This document shows, one piece after another, positions 20,501-30,768 of a stretch of DNA of 64,000 bases. Origin of the DNA: an uncultured Clostridia bacterium (lineage in GTDB: Bacteria; Bacillota; Clostridia; TANB77; CAG-508); NCBI GenBank assembly GCA_944391955.1, contig CALXVG010000003.1, positions 1 through 64,000 on the forward strand, in the 5' to 3' direction. The translations under genes were made by a program, and so were the position numbers. The number at the start of each line of letters is the position of its first letter. Positions within the stretch are counted from its first letter, which is position 1. The notes beneath the pieces were generated by a model. The model was given only the letters and a program-made list of their open reading frames with translations, made no database searches and was not told where the DNA came from.

Positions 20501-21151
20501 TAATCTTTTTACTAATTTTGCTTTTTTCTGTTCACTAGATTTTTCTATTTCTTTTTTTAATTTATTTGCTAATTTCTCTAAATCTATTTTTTGAAGTAAT
20601 GTTCTAATAGCTTCTGCTCCCATTTCAGCTTTGAAACTTCCTTTTCCGTATTTTTCTTCAGCTTCGTGGTATTCTTTTTCATTTAATATTTGACCTTCTA
20701 GTAATCCTGATGTTCCTTTATCTGTTACTACATATGCTGCAAAATATATAACTTTTTCTACATTTCTTGGTGATATATCAAGCATTAAAGCTATTCTACT
20801 TGGAATTCCTTTAAAATACCAAATATGTGCTATTGGTGCTGCTAGTTCAATATGACCCATTCTTTCACGTCTTACTTTAGATTTTGTAACTTCTACACCA
20901 CATCTATCGCATACTATTCCTTTATATCTTACTCTTTTATATTTACCACAATGACATTCCCAATCTTTTGTAGGTCCAAATATTTTTTCACAGAATAAAC
21001 CGTCTTTTTCTGGTTTTAATGTTCTGTAATTAATTGTTTCTGGTTTTTTTACTTCTCCTCTTGACCATTCTCTTATTTTTTCATCTGATGCTAATCCTAT
21101 TTGTATTTTGTCAAATATTTCTAATTCATCTTGTTTTTGATTATTATCCAT
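17543..21151 (-). CDS. rpoC: RNA polymerase beta' subunit
   Basis: 1202 aa. N-terminal zinc motif [20 protein letters not shown], active-site [12 protein letters not shown], and a second zinc motif in [13 protein letters not shown]. The extra C-terminal tail ([20 protein letters not shown] and onward) is acidic. Downstream of rpoB with a 167-nt gap that holds a GC-rich hairpin. No frame disruption. Confidence 0.99.
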   Translation of the reverse strand: MDNNQKQDELEIFDKIQIGLASDEKIREWSRGEVKKPETINYRTLKPEKDGLFCEKIFGPTKDWECHCGKYKRVRYKGIVCDRCGVEVTKSKVRRERMGHIELAAPIAHIWYFKGIPSRIALMLDISPRNVEKVIYFAAYVVTDKGTSGLLEGQILNEKEYHEAEEKYGKGSFKAEMGAEAIRTLLQKIDLEKLANKLKKEIEKSSEQKKAKLVKRLDTVESFLLSGNKPEWMVLNVLPVIPPDIRPMVQLDGGRFATSDLNDLYRRVLNRNNRLKRLLELGAPEIIVRNEKRMLQEAADALIDNGRRGRPVTGAGNRPLKSLSDMLKGKQGRFRQNLLGKRVDYSGRSVIVVGPELKIYQCGLPKEMAIELFKPFVMRELVSRGLAHNIKSAKRMVEKLNPEVWGILEEVIKDHPVMLNRAPTLHRLGIQAFEPVLVEGRALKLHPLVCTAFNADFDGDQMAVHVPLSPEAQAEARYLMLSVNNLLKPQDGKPVTVPTQDMILGSYYLTMEVSGEKGEGMYFKDEDEALLAYQNGDLGLHAKVKVRRTKEINGKMETKPIETTVGRLIYNQGIPQDLGFVDRNDPDHAFDLEISFPVMKKNLGTIIAKCIDKHGLNVSAELLDYIKATGYKYSTKGAITVSVADVAVPKAKKDILAKAEEEVENVAKQYRRGLITEQERYDSVIKIWEQATDDVTGAMKDNFDELNPIYMMAQSGARGNMNQLRQIAGMRGLMANTSGKAVEIPIKACFREGLDALEYFISSHGARKGLADTALRTADSGYLTRRLVDVSQDIIVREDDCGTDEYIEVEDIKDGNQVIEKLHERLIGRYPFENILNPETGEIIVDTETLITPTIADAIIAAGIKKVKVRSVLGCKTKHGVCSKCYGMGLATRKKVNIGEAVGIIAAQSIGEPGTQLTMRTFHTGGVAGGDITQGLPRVEELFEARKPKGLAVISEISGTVSIQDSKKRKEVTITGKDNAKTYTISFGSKIKVKPGDYIEAGSPITEGSINPNEILAIKGPEGVYDYLTSEVQKVYRNQGVDINDKHIEVITRQMLKKIKIEDSGDTSMFVGSLVDINEFKEINKQMEIEGKIPAKGTRILLGITKASLATESFLSAASFQETTRVLTEAAIKGKKDSLIGLKENVIIGKLIPAGTGLTVYRNKKINTEMPEEKQEEIGDKMEETPVEKVENPTETVTETAE

Positions 21152-21199
21152 TTAGGATCCTCCTTCTCTTTTAGGATTTTTTAATTTTAGTTATTTCCC

Positions 21200-21220
21200 A
21201 GCCCCCTTTTAAAGGGGCTT
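21200..21220 (-). other. GC-rich hairpin in rpoB-rpoC gap
   Basis: AGCCCC/GGGGCT stem around a short AT loop, flanked by a further C/G-rich stretch. No U-tract follows on the minus strand, so it is not a classic terminator. Candidate mRNA processing or stability element. Confidence 0.5.
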
Positions 21221-21318
21221 TCCTGATTGGTTTGCATTACTTAATTTACAAAATATACACTGCACGAACAATTCCCTCCTGTCATTTTATAAATTTGTAA
21301 TGTCAATATTCAATTAAA

Positions 21319-24300
21319 TTATTCCTCATATGAATCATTATCATTTTCTAAATTGTCTTCTGCTAACTCGCTATCGAAGTCTTCTAATAAATCTTCATCT
21401 TCTAACAATTCAGAGTCTTCGTCTTCTAAAGTCATTTCTTCTTCTAAGTCTTCATCAGATATAGCAATTTCATCTGGTAATAAGTTTTTGTTTTCTTCTA
21501 AATTAATATCTATGCCATCATCTATGTTTTCTTTTAATTCTAATTCTTCATCATTTTCAGAATATAGTCTTACATCTAGACCTAAACTTTGAAGTTCTTT
21601 TATTAATACTTTAAATCCTTCTGGTACACCAGGCTCTGGAACATTTTCTCCTTTTACAATTGCTTCATATGTTTTTACTCTTCCTACAACATCATCTGAT
21701 TTTATTGTTAAAATTTCTTGTAGTGTATATGCTGCACCATATGCTTCTAATGCCCAAACTTCCATTTCTCCAAATCTTTGTCCACCAAATTGAGCTTTAC
21801 CTCCTAATGGTTGTTGTGTTACTAATGAGTATGGTCCAGTTGAACGTGCATGTATTTTGTCATCAACTAAGTGGTGAAGTTTAAGCATGTACATAATTCC
21901 AACTGTAATTGGTTTATCAAATGGTTCTCCTGTTCTTCCATCATATAATATTGTTTTTCCATCTGCTGTTAAGCCTGATTCGATTAATAATTGTTCTATT
22001 TCTTCTTCTGTTGCACCATCAAATACTGGTGTTGCAACTTTTATTCCAAGTAATCTTGCTGCTGCTCCTAAATGTACTTCTAAAACTTGACCTAAGTTCA
22101 TTCTTGAAGGTACACCTAATGGGTTAAGTACTACATCTACTGGTGTTCCGTCTGGCATAAATGGCATATCTTCAACTGGTAATATTCTTGATACAACACC
22201 TTTGTTACCATGACGTCCAGCCATTTTATCTCCAACTGATATTTTTCTTTTTTGTGCTATATATACACGAATTACTTGATTTACTCCAGGTGCTAATTCA
22301 TCTGAATTTTCTCTTGTAAAGATTTTTACATCAACTATTGTTCCTTGTTCTCCATGTGGTACTTTTAATGATGTATCTCTTACTTCTCTTGCTTTTTCTC
22401 CAAAAATTGCTCTTAATAATTTTTCTTCAGATGTTAGCTCTGTTTCTCCTTTTGGAGTAACTTTTCCTACTAATATATCTCCTGGTCTTACTTCTGCACC
22501 TATTCTAATTATTCCGTTTTCATCTAAGTCTTTTAAACTGTCTTCTCCAACATTTGGAATATCTCTTGTTATTTCTTCTGCTCCTAATTTTGTATCTCTA
22601 CATTCACAATCATATTCTTCAATATGAATTGATGTATATACATCTTCTTTTACTAATCTTTCACTTAGTAAAATAGCATCCTCATAGTTATATCCTTCCC
22701 AAGTTGTAAATGCTATTAAAACATTTTTACCTAGTGCCATTTCTCCGTTTTGTGTTGAAGGTCCATCTGCAATTACATCATTTGCTTTTACAGTTTCGCC
22801 TTTTTTTACTATTGGTTTTTGGTTTATACATGTTCCACCATTTGTTCTTTTGAATTTTCTTAGTTTATATGTGTCTAAACCTGTTTTTGTTTTTATTATA
22901 ATTTCATCACCAGTTACTCTTTCTACTATTCCGCCTTCTTTTGCTACAACAGTAATTCCAGAATCTTTTGCTGCTCTATATTCTATACCTGTTCCAACTA
23001 TTGGTGAATCTGTAATCATAAGTGGCACTGCTTGACGTTGCATGTTAGCTCCCATTAATGCACGGTTAGCGTCATCATGCTCTAAGAATGGTATCATTGC
23101 TGCACCAACTGAAACTAATTGTTTAGGTGATACATCAATAAAATCAACCTTGTCTGCTTCTACTTCTATAATTTCATCTAAATATCTTACTTTTATTTTT
23201 TTGTTTATGAATTTTCCATTTTTGTCTACTGGTTCTGTTGCTTGTGCTATTGCATAATTGTCTTCTTCATCAGCTGTCATGTAAATAACTTCATCAGTTA
23301 CAGCATGTGTTTTTGGGTCTACTTTTCTATATGGTGTTTCTACAAATCCATATTCGTTTATAACAGCAAAAGTTGAAAGTGCAGAAATAAGTCCAATGTT
23401 TGGTCCTTCTGGAGATTCTATAGGGCATAATCTACCATAGTGAGTATAATGAACATCACGTACTTCGAATCCTGCTCTTTCTCTAGATAATCCACCTGGT
23501 CCTAATGCTGAAATTCTTCTTTTATGTGTTAATTCTGATAATGGGTTTGTTTGGTCCATAAATTGTGATAATTGTGAACTTCCAAAGAATTCTCTTATTG
23601 ATGATGTTATTGGTTTTGTGTTTATTAATGTTTGTGGAGTTACTACGTCTAGGTCTTGTATTGTCATTCTTTCTCTTACAACTCTTTCTAATCTTGTTAG
23701 ACCTATTCTAAATTGATTTTGTAATAGTTCTCCTACACATCTAATACGTCTATTTCCTAAGTGATCTATATCATCAACATTTCCTAATCCATATTGTAGA
23801 TTTAATAAATAGTTTACAGATGCGATTATATCTTCTGTTACAATATGTTTTGGAACTAATTCTTCTTTTCTTTCTTCTATAACTTTGCTTAAATCTTTTT
23901 TATCTGTTGTTTCTAATATATTTTTTAATACTTCATAATTTACTTTTTCTTTTATGTCTATATTTTTTGTGTCAACAAATGCTTTTAAGTCTACTGTTCC
24001 ATTTCCTATTATTCTTACTTTTTTATCTTCTACTTTTATATCAACAATATTGATTCCTGCATTTTGAATTTCATTTGCAAGTTCTTCTGTAATTATAGAA
24101 TCTTTTTCTACAATTACTTCACCAGTTTCTTCATTTAATATATTATCAAAAGCAACTTTATTAGTTATTCTTGTTGCTAAATCTAATTTCTTATTATATT
24201 TATATCTACCAACTTTTGCTAAATCATATCTTCTTGGGTCAAAGAATAGATTATTAAATAAAGTTCTTGCAGCATCAACTGTTGGTAATTCTCCTGGTCT

Positions 24301-25017
24301 TAATTTTTTATATATTTCAATAAGTGCCTCTTCATTTGTTTTAGCTGGATCTTTTGAAATTGTTGCTAATATTTTTTCTTCTTCTCCAAATAGTTGAACA
24401 ATTTGGTCATCTGTAATTAGTCCTATTGCTCTCAATAATGTAGTTACTGGTAATTTTCTTGTTCTATCAATTCTTACATAGAATATATCATTGCTATCTG
24501 TTTCATATTCAATCCAAGCACCACGAATTGGCATAACTGTAGCCTTGTACAATTTTTTTCCTGTTTTGTCATAATCAGATTCATAGTAGCATCCTGGTGA
24601 TCTTACTAATTGGCTTACTACAACTCTTTCTGCACCATTAATTACAAATGTTCCACTATCTGTCATTAATGGAAAATCTCCTAAATAGATTTCCTGCTCT
24701 TTAATTTCTCCTGTTTCTCTGTTAATTAATCTTACTTTTACATGTAATCTTGTAGAATATGTAGAATCTCTCTCTTTAGCTTCCTCTAGTGTATATTTAG
24801 TTTCTTCTTCCATGTAATAGTCAAAAAACTCTAAACTTAAATTTCCTGTGTAATCTTCAATAGGTGAAATGTCTTTTAATACTTCTCCTAATCCTTCTTT
24901 TACGAACCAATCATATGAGTCTTTTTGAACTTGTATAAGGTTAGGAATATCAACAAAATCTCCTGTTTTTGCAAAAGTTTTTCTTGTTGCTTTTTCGTAT
25001 TTTAAGTCCTTTAACAA
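21319..25017 (-). CDS. rpoB: RNA polymerase beta subunit
   Basis: 1232 aa. The rifampicin-pocket region [20 protein letters not shown] and the following [20 protein letters not shown] carry the usual sensitive-type residues. The C-terminal [19 protein letters not shown] is intact. An extra acidic tail of about 75 residues (many E and D) follows the conserved end, as in several Gram-positives. It is first in the rpoBC unit, with an unusually long leader (promoter at about 25491-25520). Confidence 0.99.
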   Translation of the reverse strand: MLKDLKYEKATRKTFAKTGDFVDIPNLIQVQKDSYDWFVKEGLGEVLKDISPIEDYTGNLSLEFFDYYMEEETKYTLEEAKERDSTYSTRLHVKVRLINRETGEIKEQEIYLGDFPLMTDSGTFVINGAERVVVSQLVRSPGCYYESDYDKTGKKLYKATVMPIRGAWIEYETDSNDIFYVRIDRTRKLPVTTLLRAIGLITDDQIVQLFGEEEKILATISKDPAKTNEEALIEIYKKLRPGELPTVDAARTLFNNLFFDPRRYDLAKVGRYKYNKKLDLATRITNKVAFDNILNEETGEVIVEKDSIITEELANEIQNAGINIVDIKVEDKKVRIIGNGTVDLKAFVDTKNIDIKEKVNYEVLKNILETTDKKDLSKVIEERKEELVPKHIVTEDIIASVNYLLNLQYGLGNVDDIDHLGNRRIRCVGELLQNQFRIGLTRLERVVRERMTIQDLDVVTPQTLINTKPITSSIREFFGSSQLSQFMDQTNPLSELTHKRRISALGPGGLSRERAGFEVRDVHYTHYGRLCPIESPEGPNIGLISALSTFAVINEYGFVETPYRKVDPKTHAVTDEVIYMTADEEDNYAIAQATEPVDKNGKFINKKIKVRYLDEIIEVEADKVDFIDVSPKQLVSVGAAMIPFLEHDDANRALMGANMQRQAVPLMITDSPIVGTGIEYRAAKDSGITVVAKEGGIVERVTGDEIIIKTKTGLDTYKLRKFKRTNGGTCINQKPIVKKGETVKANDVIADGPSTQNGEMALGKNVLIAFTTWEGYNYEDAILLSERLVKEDVYTSIHIEEYDCECRDTKLGAEEITRDIPNVGEDSLKDLDENGIIRIGAEVRPGDILVGKVTPKGETELTSEEKLLRAIFGEKAREVRDTSLKVPHGEQGTIVDVKIFTRENSDELAPGVNQVIRVYIAQKRKISVGDKMAGRHGNKGVVSRILPVEDMPFMPDGTPVDVVLNPLGVPSRMNLGQVLEVHLGAAARLLGIKVATPVFDGATEEEIEQLLIESGLTADGKTILYDGRTGEPFDKPITVGIMYMLKLHHLVDDKIHARSTGPYSLVTQQPLGGKAQFGGQRFGEMEVWALEAYGAAYTLQEILTIKSDDVVGRVKTYEAIVKGENVPEPGVPEGFKVLIKELQSLGLDVRLYSENDEELELKENIDDGIDINLEENKNLLPDEIAISDEDLEEEMTLEDEDSELLEDEDLLEDFDSELAEDNLENDNDSYEE

Positions 25018-25071
25018 AATAAATCAACTCCCTTTTTTGAAATAATAGTTTGAGCAGTGAGGCAAAACTCA

Positions 25072-25159
25072 TCCGTCCTCCGACTTCCGACCTCCGTCCT
25101 CTGACCTCCGTCCTCCGACCTCCGTCCGACATCCGACCTCCGAATTCCGACCTCCGTAT
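25072..25159. repeat. Heptamer tandem repeat TCCGWCC in rpoB leader
   Basis: Twelve 7-nt units (TCCGACC, TCCGTCC and single-base variants) with one 4-nt interruption after the eighth. On the rpoB transcript it reads as repeated GGWCGGA. It is far richer in G+C than anything nearby and starts about 55 nt upstream of the rpoB ATG. It occupies part of the 525-nt gap between rpoB and ylmH. Confidence 0.9.
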
Positions 25160-25330
25160 ATTATCGAAAGTCCCTCTTAAATTTAAGTGTATTATTAACT
25201 CAAAAAACTTCCTGCTCTTGAATTTTTCTTATTAATACCTTTACTTAAATTTAATTCCTCTTTCTTAACATTCAAAATTGTTTAAAACTGATAATCTGGA
25301 TTATTTTTAAATTGTAATTAAAAACAAAAC

Positions 25331-25381
25331 AAAAAAGTGTAGTTCAGTTTACTTTTTTATTATCTTTTTCTACACTTTTTT
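25331..25381 (-). terminator. Possible attenuator hairpin in rpoBC leader
   Basis: Perfect 12-nt arms AAAAAAGTGTAG (25331-25342) and CTACACTTTTTT (25370-25381) around a 27-nt loop. On the minus strand the distal arm runs into a U-rich tract, a terminator shape. It lies between the likely promoter and rpoB, so it may attenuate rpoBC transcription. It may instead end ylmH transcription. Confidence 0.55.
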
Positions 25382-25490
25382 ATTAAATTATTTTACTAAA
25401 TTACTATCATTCTTTCCACTTTTACCAAATCACCATTTCCAAAAAATAGTTTACATATTTCTTTTAATTGCAAAAAATTTGTGCTTTAAT

Positions 25491-25520
25491 ATAATATCAT
25501 AATCATTAATGGCTTGTCAA
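25491..25520 (-). promoter_or_regulatory. Sigma-A type promoter for rpoB-rpoC
   Basis: Minus strand TTGACA, 18-nt spacer, TATTAT, directly after the ylmH stop. It gives a leader of about 465 nt. Confidence 0.65.
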
Positions 25521-25542
25521 GTTTTTTATTCGTTTTTTATAA

Positions 25543-26322
25543 TTATTTATATTTTTTTATTTTTATTATCTGTTTACCTTTTCTATTTATATTTAAAAAG
25601 TCTTCAATTATAAATTTTCCCTTTCTTCTTATTATTAATATATCTCCTTTTTCTATAAGTTTTGATGGTCTTGTTTCTATTTTGCAATTTACTGAAACCT
25701 GTTCACTATTAATTAGTTTGTATGATTCATTTCTTGAAATCTTTCCTATTTCTGCAACTATATTATCTAGCCTCAATGAATGTGCCGTTATTTTTATTTC
25801 TTCAAACTCAATAGGTTTTACTTCAACTTCATTAACATCTATTATATTAATTTTTGATTTTTTAAATTTAGTTGTTGCTTTTAATGAATCTGCTATATAC
25901 TGAACATTTTCTTTTAATGCAATAATGTAAGCATCTTCATTTGAAACTACTATATCTCCTATTCTTTCCCTTACTAATCCAAATTGCATTATTGTGCCTA
26001 GATAATCTTTATGTTTGTATTTTCCTTGTTGTTCATTAGGCAATATAATTTCTATAGCTTTTATTATATTACTTAGACTATTTAAAACTATCTCCTTACT
26101 TAATTTCTCTGGATATAGTATTAGTATTTTGCTTTCCGCCTCAGAAAATCCTCCTGTAAACATATAGTTTTTTTCTTTTAATCGTTCTAATTCTTTTCTG
26201 ATAATATTTTCTTGATACATATTTAAAAATTCAGTATTAACTATTTTATTTCTAGTTTTACAATATTTTATCTTATCATTTAATCTTGCTAGTATTAGTT
26301 TTTCTTCACTATTATTTTCCAT
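25543..26322 (-). CDS. ylmH: S4-domain RNA-binding protein, YlmH-like
   Basis: 259 aa. The YlmH layout: an N-terminal mixed domain (RKELERLKEKNYMFTGGFSEAESKILILYP), a middle region with the conserved YLGTIMQFGLVRERIGDI, and a C-terminal S4 domain (LRLDNIVAEIGKISRNESYKLINSEQVSVN). Family members bind the 50S ribosome and act in rescue of stalled translation. Here it is not next to sepF or divIVA, its usual neighbours. The promoter at 26341-26369 precedes it. Confidence 0.88.
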   Translation of the reverse strand: MENNSEEKLILARLNDKIKYCKTRNKIVNTEFLNMYQENIIRKELERLKEKNYMFTGGFSEAESKILILYPEKLSKEIVLNSLSNIIKAIEIILPNEQQGKYKHKDYLGTIMQFGLVRERIGDIVVSNEDAYIIALKENVQYIADSLKATTKFKKSKINIIDVNEVEVKPIEFEEIKITAHSLRLDNIVAEIGKISRNESYKLINSEQVSVNCKIETRPSKLIEKGDILIIRRKGKFIIEDFLNINRKGKQIIKIKKYK

Positions 26323-26340
26323 ATATTCTCCCTATCTTTT

Positions 26341-26369
26341 ATTTTAACATATACTTTATTTTCTCTCAA
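26341..26369 (-). promoter_or_regulatory. Sigma-A type promoter for ylmH
   Basis: Minus strand TTGAGA, 17-nt spacer, TAAAAT. Confidence 0.5.
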
Positions 26370-26423
26370 TCTTTATAAATAAATTTACAATTTTAGCAAA
26401 TAATATTTAAAGGAGGTAGAGAA

Positions 26424-26846
26424 ATGGAAAAAATTGAATTATTAAAAGAGATTAGTAAAGATTCCAAAATGGGCATGGATTCTATAAATATGGTTTTAAA
26501 AAAAGTTGAGGATAAAAACTTTAAAGAACTATTAAATACCCAACATGAGGAATATAAGAATATCTTTGATAGAACACAAGAACTTTTAATTCAAAATCAT
26601 GAAAAAATCGAAGATACACCTATAATGCAAAAAGCCATGTCTTGGATGGGAATACAATTTAATACTGCCACTGATACTAGTAATTCACAATTATCAGATT
26701 TACTTATACAAGGTACAAATATGGGAATTGTAAAGGGTAAAAAACTTTTAAATAATATTTCTATGAGTGGAGAGCTTAAAAATATTTTGTCAGATTTTGT
26801 CCGTTTACAAGAAAAAAATGTAGAAGATTTAAAAAAATATCTATAA
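26424..26846 (+). CDS. Four-helix (ferritin-like/DUF2383-type) protein
   Basis: 140 aa, predicted all-helical: ELLKEISKDSKMGMDSINMV, a helix around NTQHEEYKNIFDRTQELL, the WMGIQFNT segment, and a final helix ending in NVEDLKKYL. Small proteins of this type are common and uncharacterised in Clostridia. Metal-ligand residues of true ferritins are not obvious. Strong SD AAAGGAGG. It is divergent from ylmH and followed by a GC-rich hairpin. Confidence 0.75.
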   Translation: MEKIELLKEISKDSKMGMDSINMVLKKVEDKNFKELLNTQHEEYKNIFDRTQELLIQNHEKIEDTPIMQKAMSWMGIQFNTATDTSNSQLSDLLIQGTNMGIVKGKKLLNNISMSGELKNILSDFVRLQEKNVEDLKKYL

Positions 26847-26852
26847 TTTTAA

Positions 26853-26875
26853 ACCGCCAGTATTTATATGGCGGT
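26853..26875 (+). terminator. Hairpin terminator
   Basis: ACCGCCA/TGGCGGT stem, followed by a weakly T-rich stretch. It lies 7 nt past the stop at 26846. Confidence 0.6.
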
Positions 26876-26949
26876 CTACAATTTTCTATTAGCAATTGCT
26901 TTTTTTCTATATTTATAGTATATTAATTTTGAAAGTGAGGTTCGATTAT

Positions 26950-27342
26950 ATGAATTTAGATGAAGAGATTTTTATTGCTAAATCAGCTAGACAAAATAGT
27001 TATGCTCCACATTCGCCATATTTTGTTGGTGCTGCTTTGAAATGTAAATCTGGAAAGATTTATTCTGGTTGTAATATTCAAAATGATGGTATAATGTCTA
27101 TCTGTGCTGAAAGAGTAGCATTTACAAAGGCAATTTCAGAAGGTGAAAGAGAGTTTGAACATATAGTTGTTTGTGGTGGACCTTCATTAGAAAGTCTTGA
27201 ACATTGCACACCTTGTGGATATTGTAGACAATTTATGAATGAATTTGTTGACCAAGATTTTAAAATTTATTTATTAGAACCAGATAATACTGTTTCTGAA
27301 TATAAGATTGATGACTTATTACCACATAGTTTTAAATTATAA
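26950..27342 (+). CDS. cdd: Cytidine deaminase
   Basis: 130 aa. Zinc site of the tetrameric class: CAERVAF and PCGYCRQF. The conserved YAPHSPYFVGAAL and GCNIQNDG segments bind substrate. It converts cytidine or deoxycytidine to uridine or deoxyuridine in pyrimidine salvage. I chose the ATG at 26950, with the AGTGAGG SD upstream; an upstream in-frame start at 26896 would add a hydrophobic stretch not found in the family. Confidence 0.95.
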   Translation: MNLDEEIFIAKSARQNSYAPHSPYFVGAALKCKSGKIYSGCNIQNDGIMSICAERVAFTKAISEGEREFEHIVVCGGPSLESLEHCTPCGYCRQFMNEFVDQDFKIYLLEPDNTVSEYKIDDLLPHSFKL

Positions 27343-27357
27343 ATTTGTTAATATGTA

Positions 27358-27386
27358 TTGACTTTTGTCGAAAAATATTACATAAT
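27358..27386 (+). promoter_or_regulatory. Sigma-A type promoter for purA
   Basis: TTGACT, 17-nt spacer, CATAAT. The predicted transcript start falls at the foot of the hairpin that follows. Confidence 0.6.
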
Positions 27387-27389
27387 ATA

Positions 27390-27434
27390 TGTGTTCTTAA
27401 AAGCGAGTAGCTTCTTAAGAACACATTTTATTTT
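27390..27434 (+). promoter_or_regulatory. Leader hairpin with U-tract before purA
   Basis: Arms TGTGTTCTTAA (27390-27400) and TTAAGAACACA (27415-27425), with an inner AAGC/GCTT pair and one bulge, followed by TTTTATTTT. It is a terminator shape placed between the purA promoter and the purA SD, so a possible attenuator. It could instead terminate cdd read-through. Confidence 0.6.
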
Positions 27435-27436
27435 AG

Positions 27437-28717
<1,281 letters not shown>

Positions 28718-28722
28718 AAATG

Positions 28723-28760
28723 AAGGTGGGCTATCCTTTAGGATTCCCACCTTTATTTTT
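28723..28760. terminator. Bidirectional terminator purA / ltaS-like
   Basis: AAGGTGGG (28723-28730) and CCCACCTT (28746-28753) arms, followed by TATTTTTAT. It lies between convergent genes. Confidence 0.85.
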
Positions 28761-30703
28761 ATGAATTTGGAAATACTTTTCTATAATAATCTTTTTCCAA
28801 TATCATTTTTGATATTTTATATTTTTGATAAATTATTTCATTTATTTTTTCTATATATCCATCTTCTATTTCCACATTTTTATTAGGAGTAAATGTGTCT
28901 GATATTGAATCATATCTTCCTTTGTCAGTAATAAAACTTCTATCTGAGAAAATTACAATTTGTTCTTTATTTTCTGATAAAATATCATTTCCAATTAATA
29001 ATCTTGAATCATATTCAACTCCAAATAAATTTAAAACCGTTGGTAATACATCTAAACTTGAACACACTTTATCAACTTTTATAGGTTCTTCCATTGAGCC
29101 ACTCCAGATTAATAATGGAGTATGATGTTTTTCAAAAGTATCATCTCTTTCATATGTTGATAGTTCATTTAGTTCTGCTAAAGTTAAACCATATGGATAA
29201 TGGTCTGGACTTAAAACTATTACTGTATCTTCTAATTTTCCTGCAATAGTCAATTCATTTATTAATTCACCAATTGCTTTGTCTAATTCAATTTGGCATG
29301 ATAAATATGCTTTAGCATTATGTGAATATGATAAATCTTTAACTTGGTCCCAATTTCTACTTGCCATACAATTTCCGATTAGTTGTATAATTCAAGTGCC
29401 CACTTACTGTCATATAATATGCTAAAAACTTTTCATTATTTATATAATCTGATACTGTTACATCTATCATTTCATAATCACTATTTGGCCATAGTCGTGT
29501 ATTCATCCTTTTTTCTAATCCTGTGCCTACAGCTAAATATGAATCATATCCTAGTGTTTCTAAATATTCATCTCTATGATAATATGTTGATGTATGATTG
29601 TGGTAGCTATTGCTTGTATATCCAAGGGCTTCAAACACATTTGCATATGAATATGGTAAGTAATTTCCTTTAATTCTATATATACTCCATACTCCTTCTT
29701 TTGGAATTAAAGACAAATCTGTCATGTATTCTCCGTCTGCTGTGCTTATTGGAAATAGTGGAGTGTAAAAGTTTGTAAACTGAAATCCTTCATTATATAA
29801 TTTATATAAATTTGGTGTTACATCTTCTCTAATAGCAACATCACTTAATCCTTCAGCAACGAATACTATCAAGTTTTTCCCTTCAAACATTCCTGTATAT
29901 TCATTTTGTTCACTTGGAATTTGGTTTGCAAAATACTCATGCATTAATTTGATTTCTTCATCTGTTTCATTTGCAATTAATTCATCAAAATTAATTTCTA
30001 TCATATTATATGTTTTTTCTTTTTTTATAGCATCTTCTGGAATAGCTGATACTTCTATTAAATCTTTTTCTTCAAATCCAAATATGAAACGTTTAAAGTC
30101 TAATTTCATTGTTGTAAAAAGTCCCATTCTATTTGCAGTTATTTTTGGTGAATGTACATTATAATATAGATTTTTATTTGAATAGATTCCACTTGTATTT
30201 ATGAAATTTACACATAATAATCCTATAACTGTTAGAATAAGTACAGAACTTGCTTCTATTAATAGTGCTTTTAGTGTTATCCTTTCAAACTTTAGAACTT
30301 TTATTATTGTTAGTATTATTAGTATAATAAGTGGTACAATAATTAATAAAATTGATACCCAATTTTCTGATATTTTCTGCATTATGGTATCCATAAATTG
30401 TGCTACCTGCCCACCATTCATAATTGAAAATGCTGATATTATTGCACCATATATTTTATAATAAATTAATTGTGCACCAACAACAAAGCATATTCCTATT
30501 GTTAAAATATATGTAATAACTGTATTTATAACTTTCTTTTTAGATATTGATGTTATCATATCTAAAAATATTGCAAATGGTGTAGATAATAGTACAATCC
30601 ATAAAATAGATGTTGGAAATTTATTAAATACAAAGCTTGAAAATATTATTTCTTCATATATTATAAAAATTATCCAATAAGTTAATGTTTTTAATTTGTT
30701 CAT
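28759..30703 (-). CDS. LtaS-like polyglycerolphosphate/sulfatase-fold synthase, CGG +1 shift
   Basis: Two reading frames, 29357-30703 (448 aa) and 28759-29367 (202 aa), together make one LtaS-family protein of 647 aa. About five N-terminal membrane helices, then an extracellular sulfatase-fold domain with the candidate nucleophile in FPISTADGEYMTDLS and the metal site DHYPYG. The break is at AAT CGG AAA; skipping the C gives AAT-GGA-AAT, restoring TVSGHLNYTTNGNCMASRNW, the expected family sequence. Length minus one base divides by three. Likely role: polymer or glycerophosphate transfer at the membrane surface. If the shift does not occur, the protein lacks its metal-binding C-terminus. Confidence 0.85.
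29375..29377 (-). other. Putative CGG +1 frameshift site (ltaS-like gene)
   Basis: Minus-strand context AAT CGG AAA in the incoming frame. Omitting the C gives Asn-Gly-Asn and continues the conserved domain. Confidence 0.6.
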
Positions 30704-30768
30704 ACTTGTCCTCTTTTCGACATCATATTACTTTTTTCTGCAATAATTATAATTTATTTTTTTATTTT

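Noticed and set aside
24950-25132. Short minus-strand frame rich in Gly/Arg/Glu upstream of rpoB
   Set aside because: It is the translation of the heptamer repeat running into rpoB out of frame; no SD and no family resemblance.
28759-30703. Plain pseudogene or gene fission for the LtaS-like gene
   Set aside because: A chance mutation would not explain why the same codon and context occur at all five breaks, and the second half has no ribosome site. Kept only as the sequencing-error or mutation alternative.
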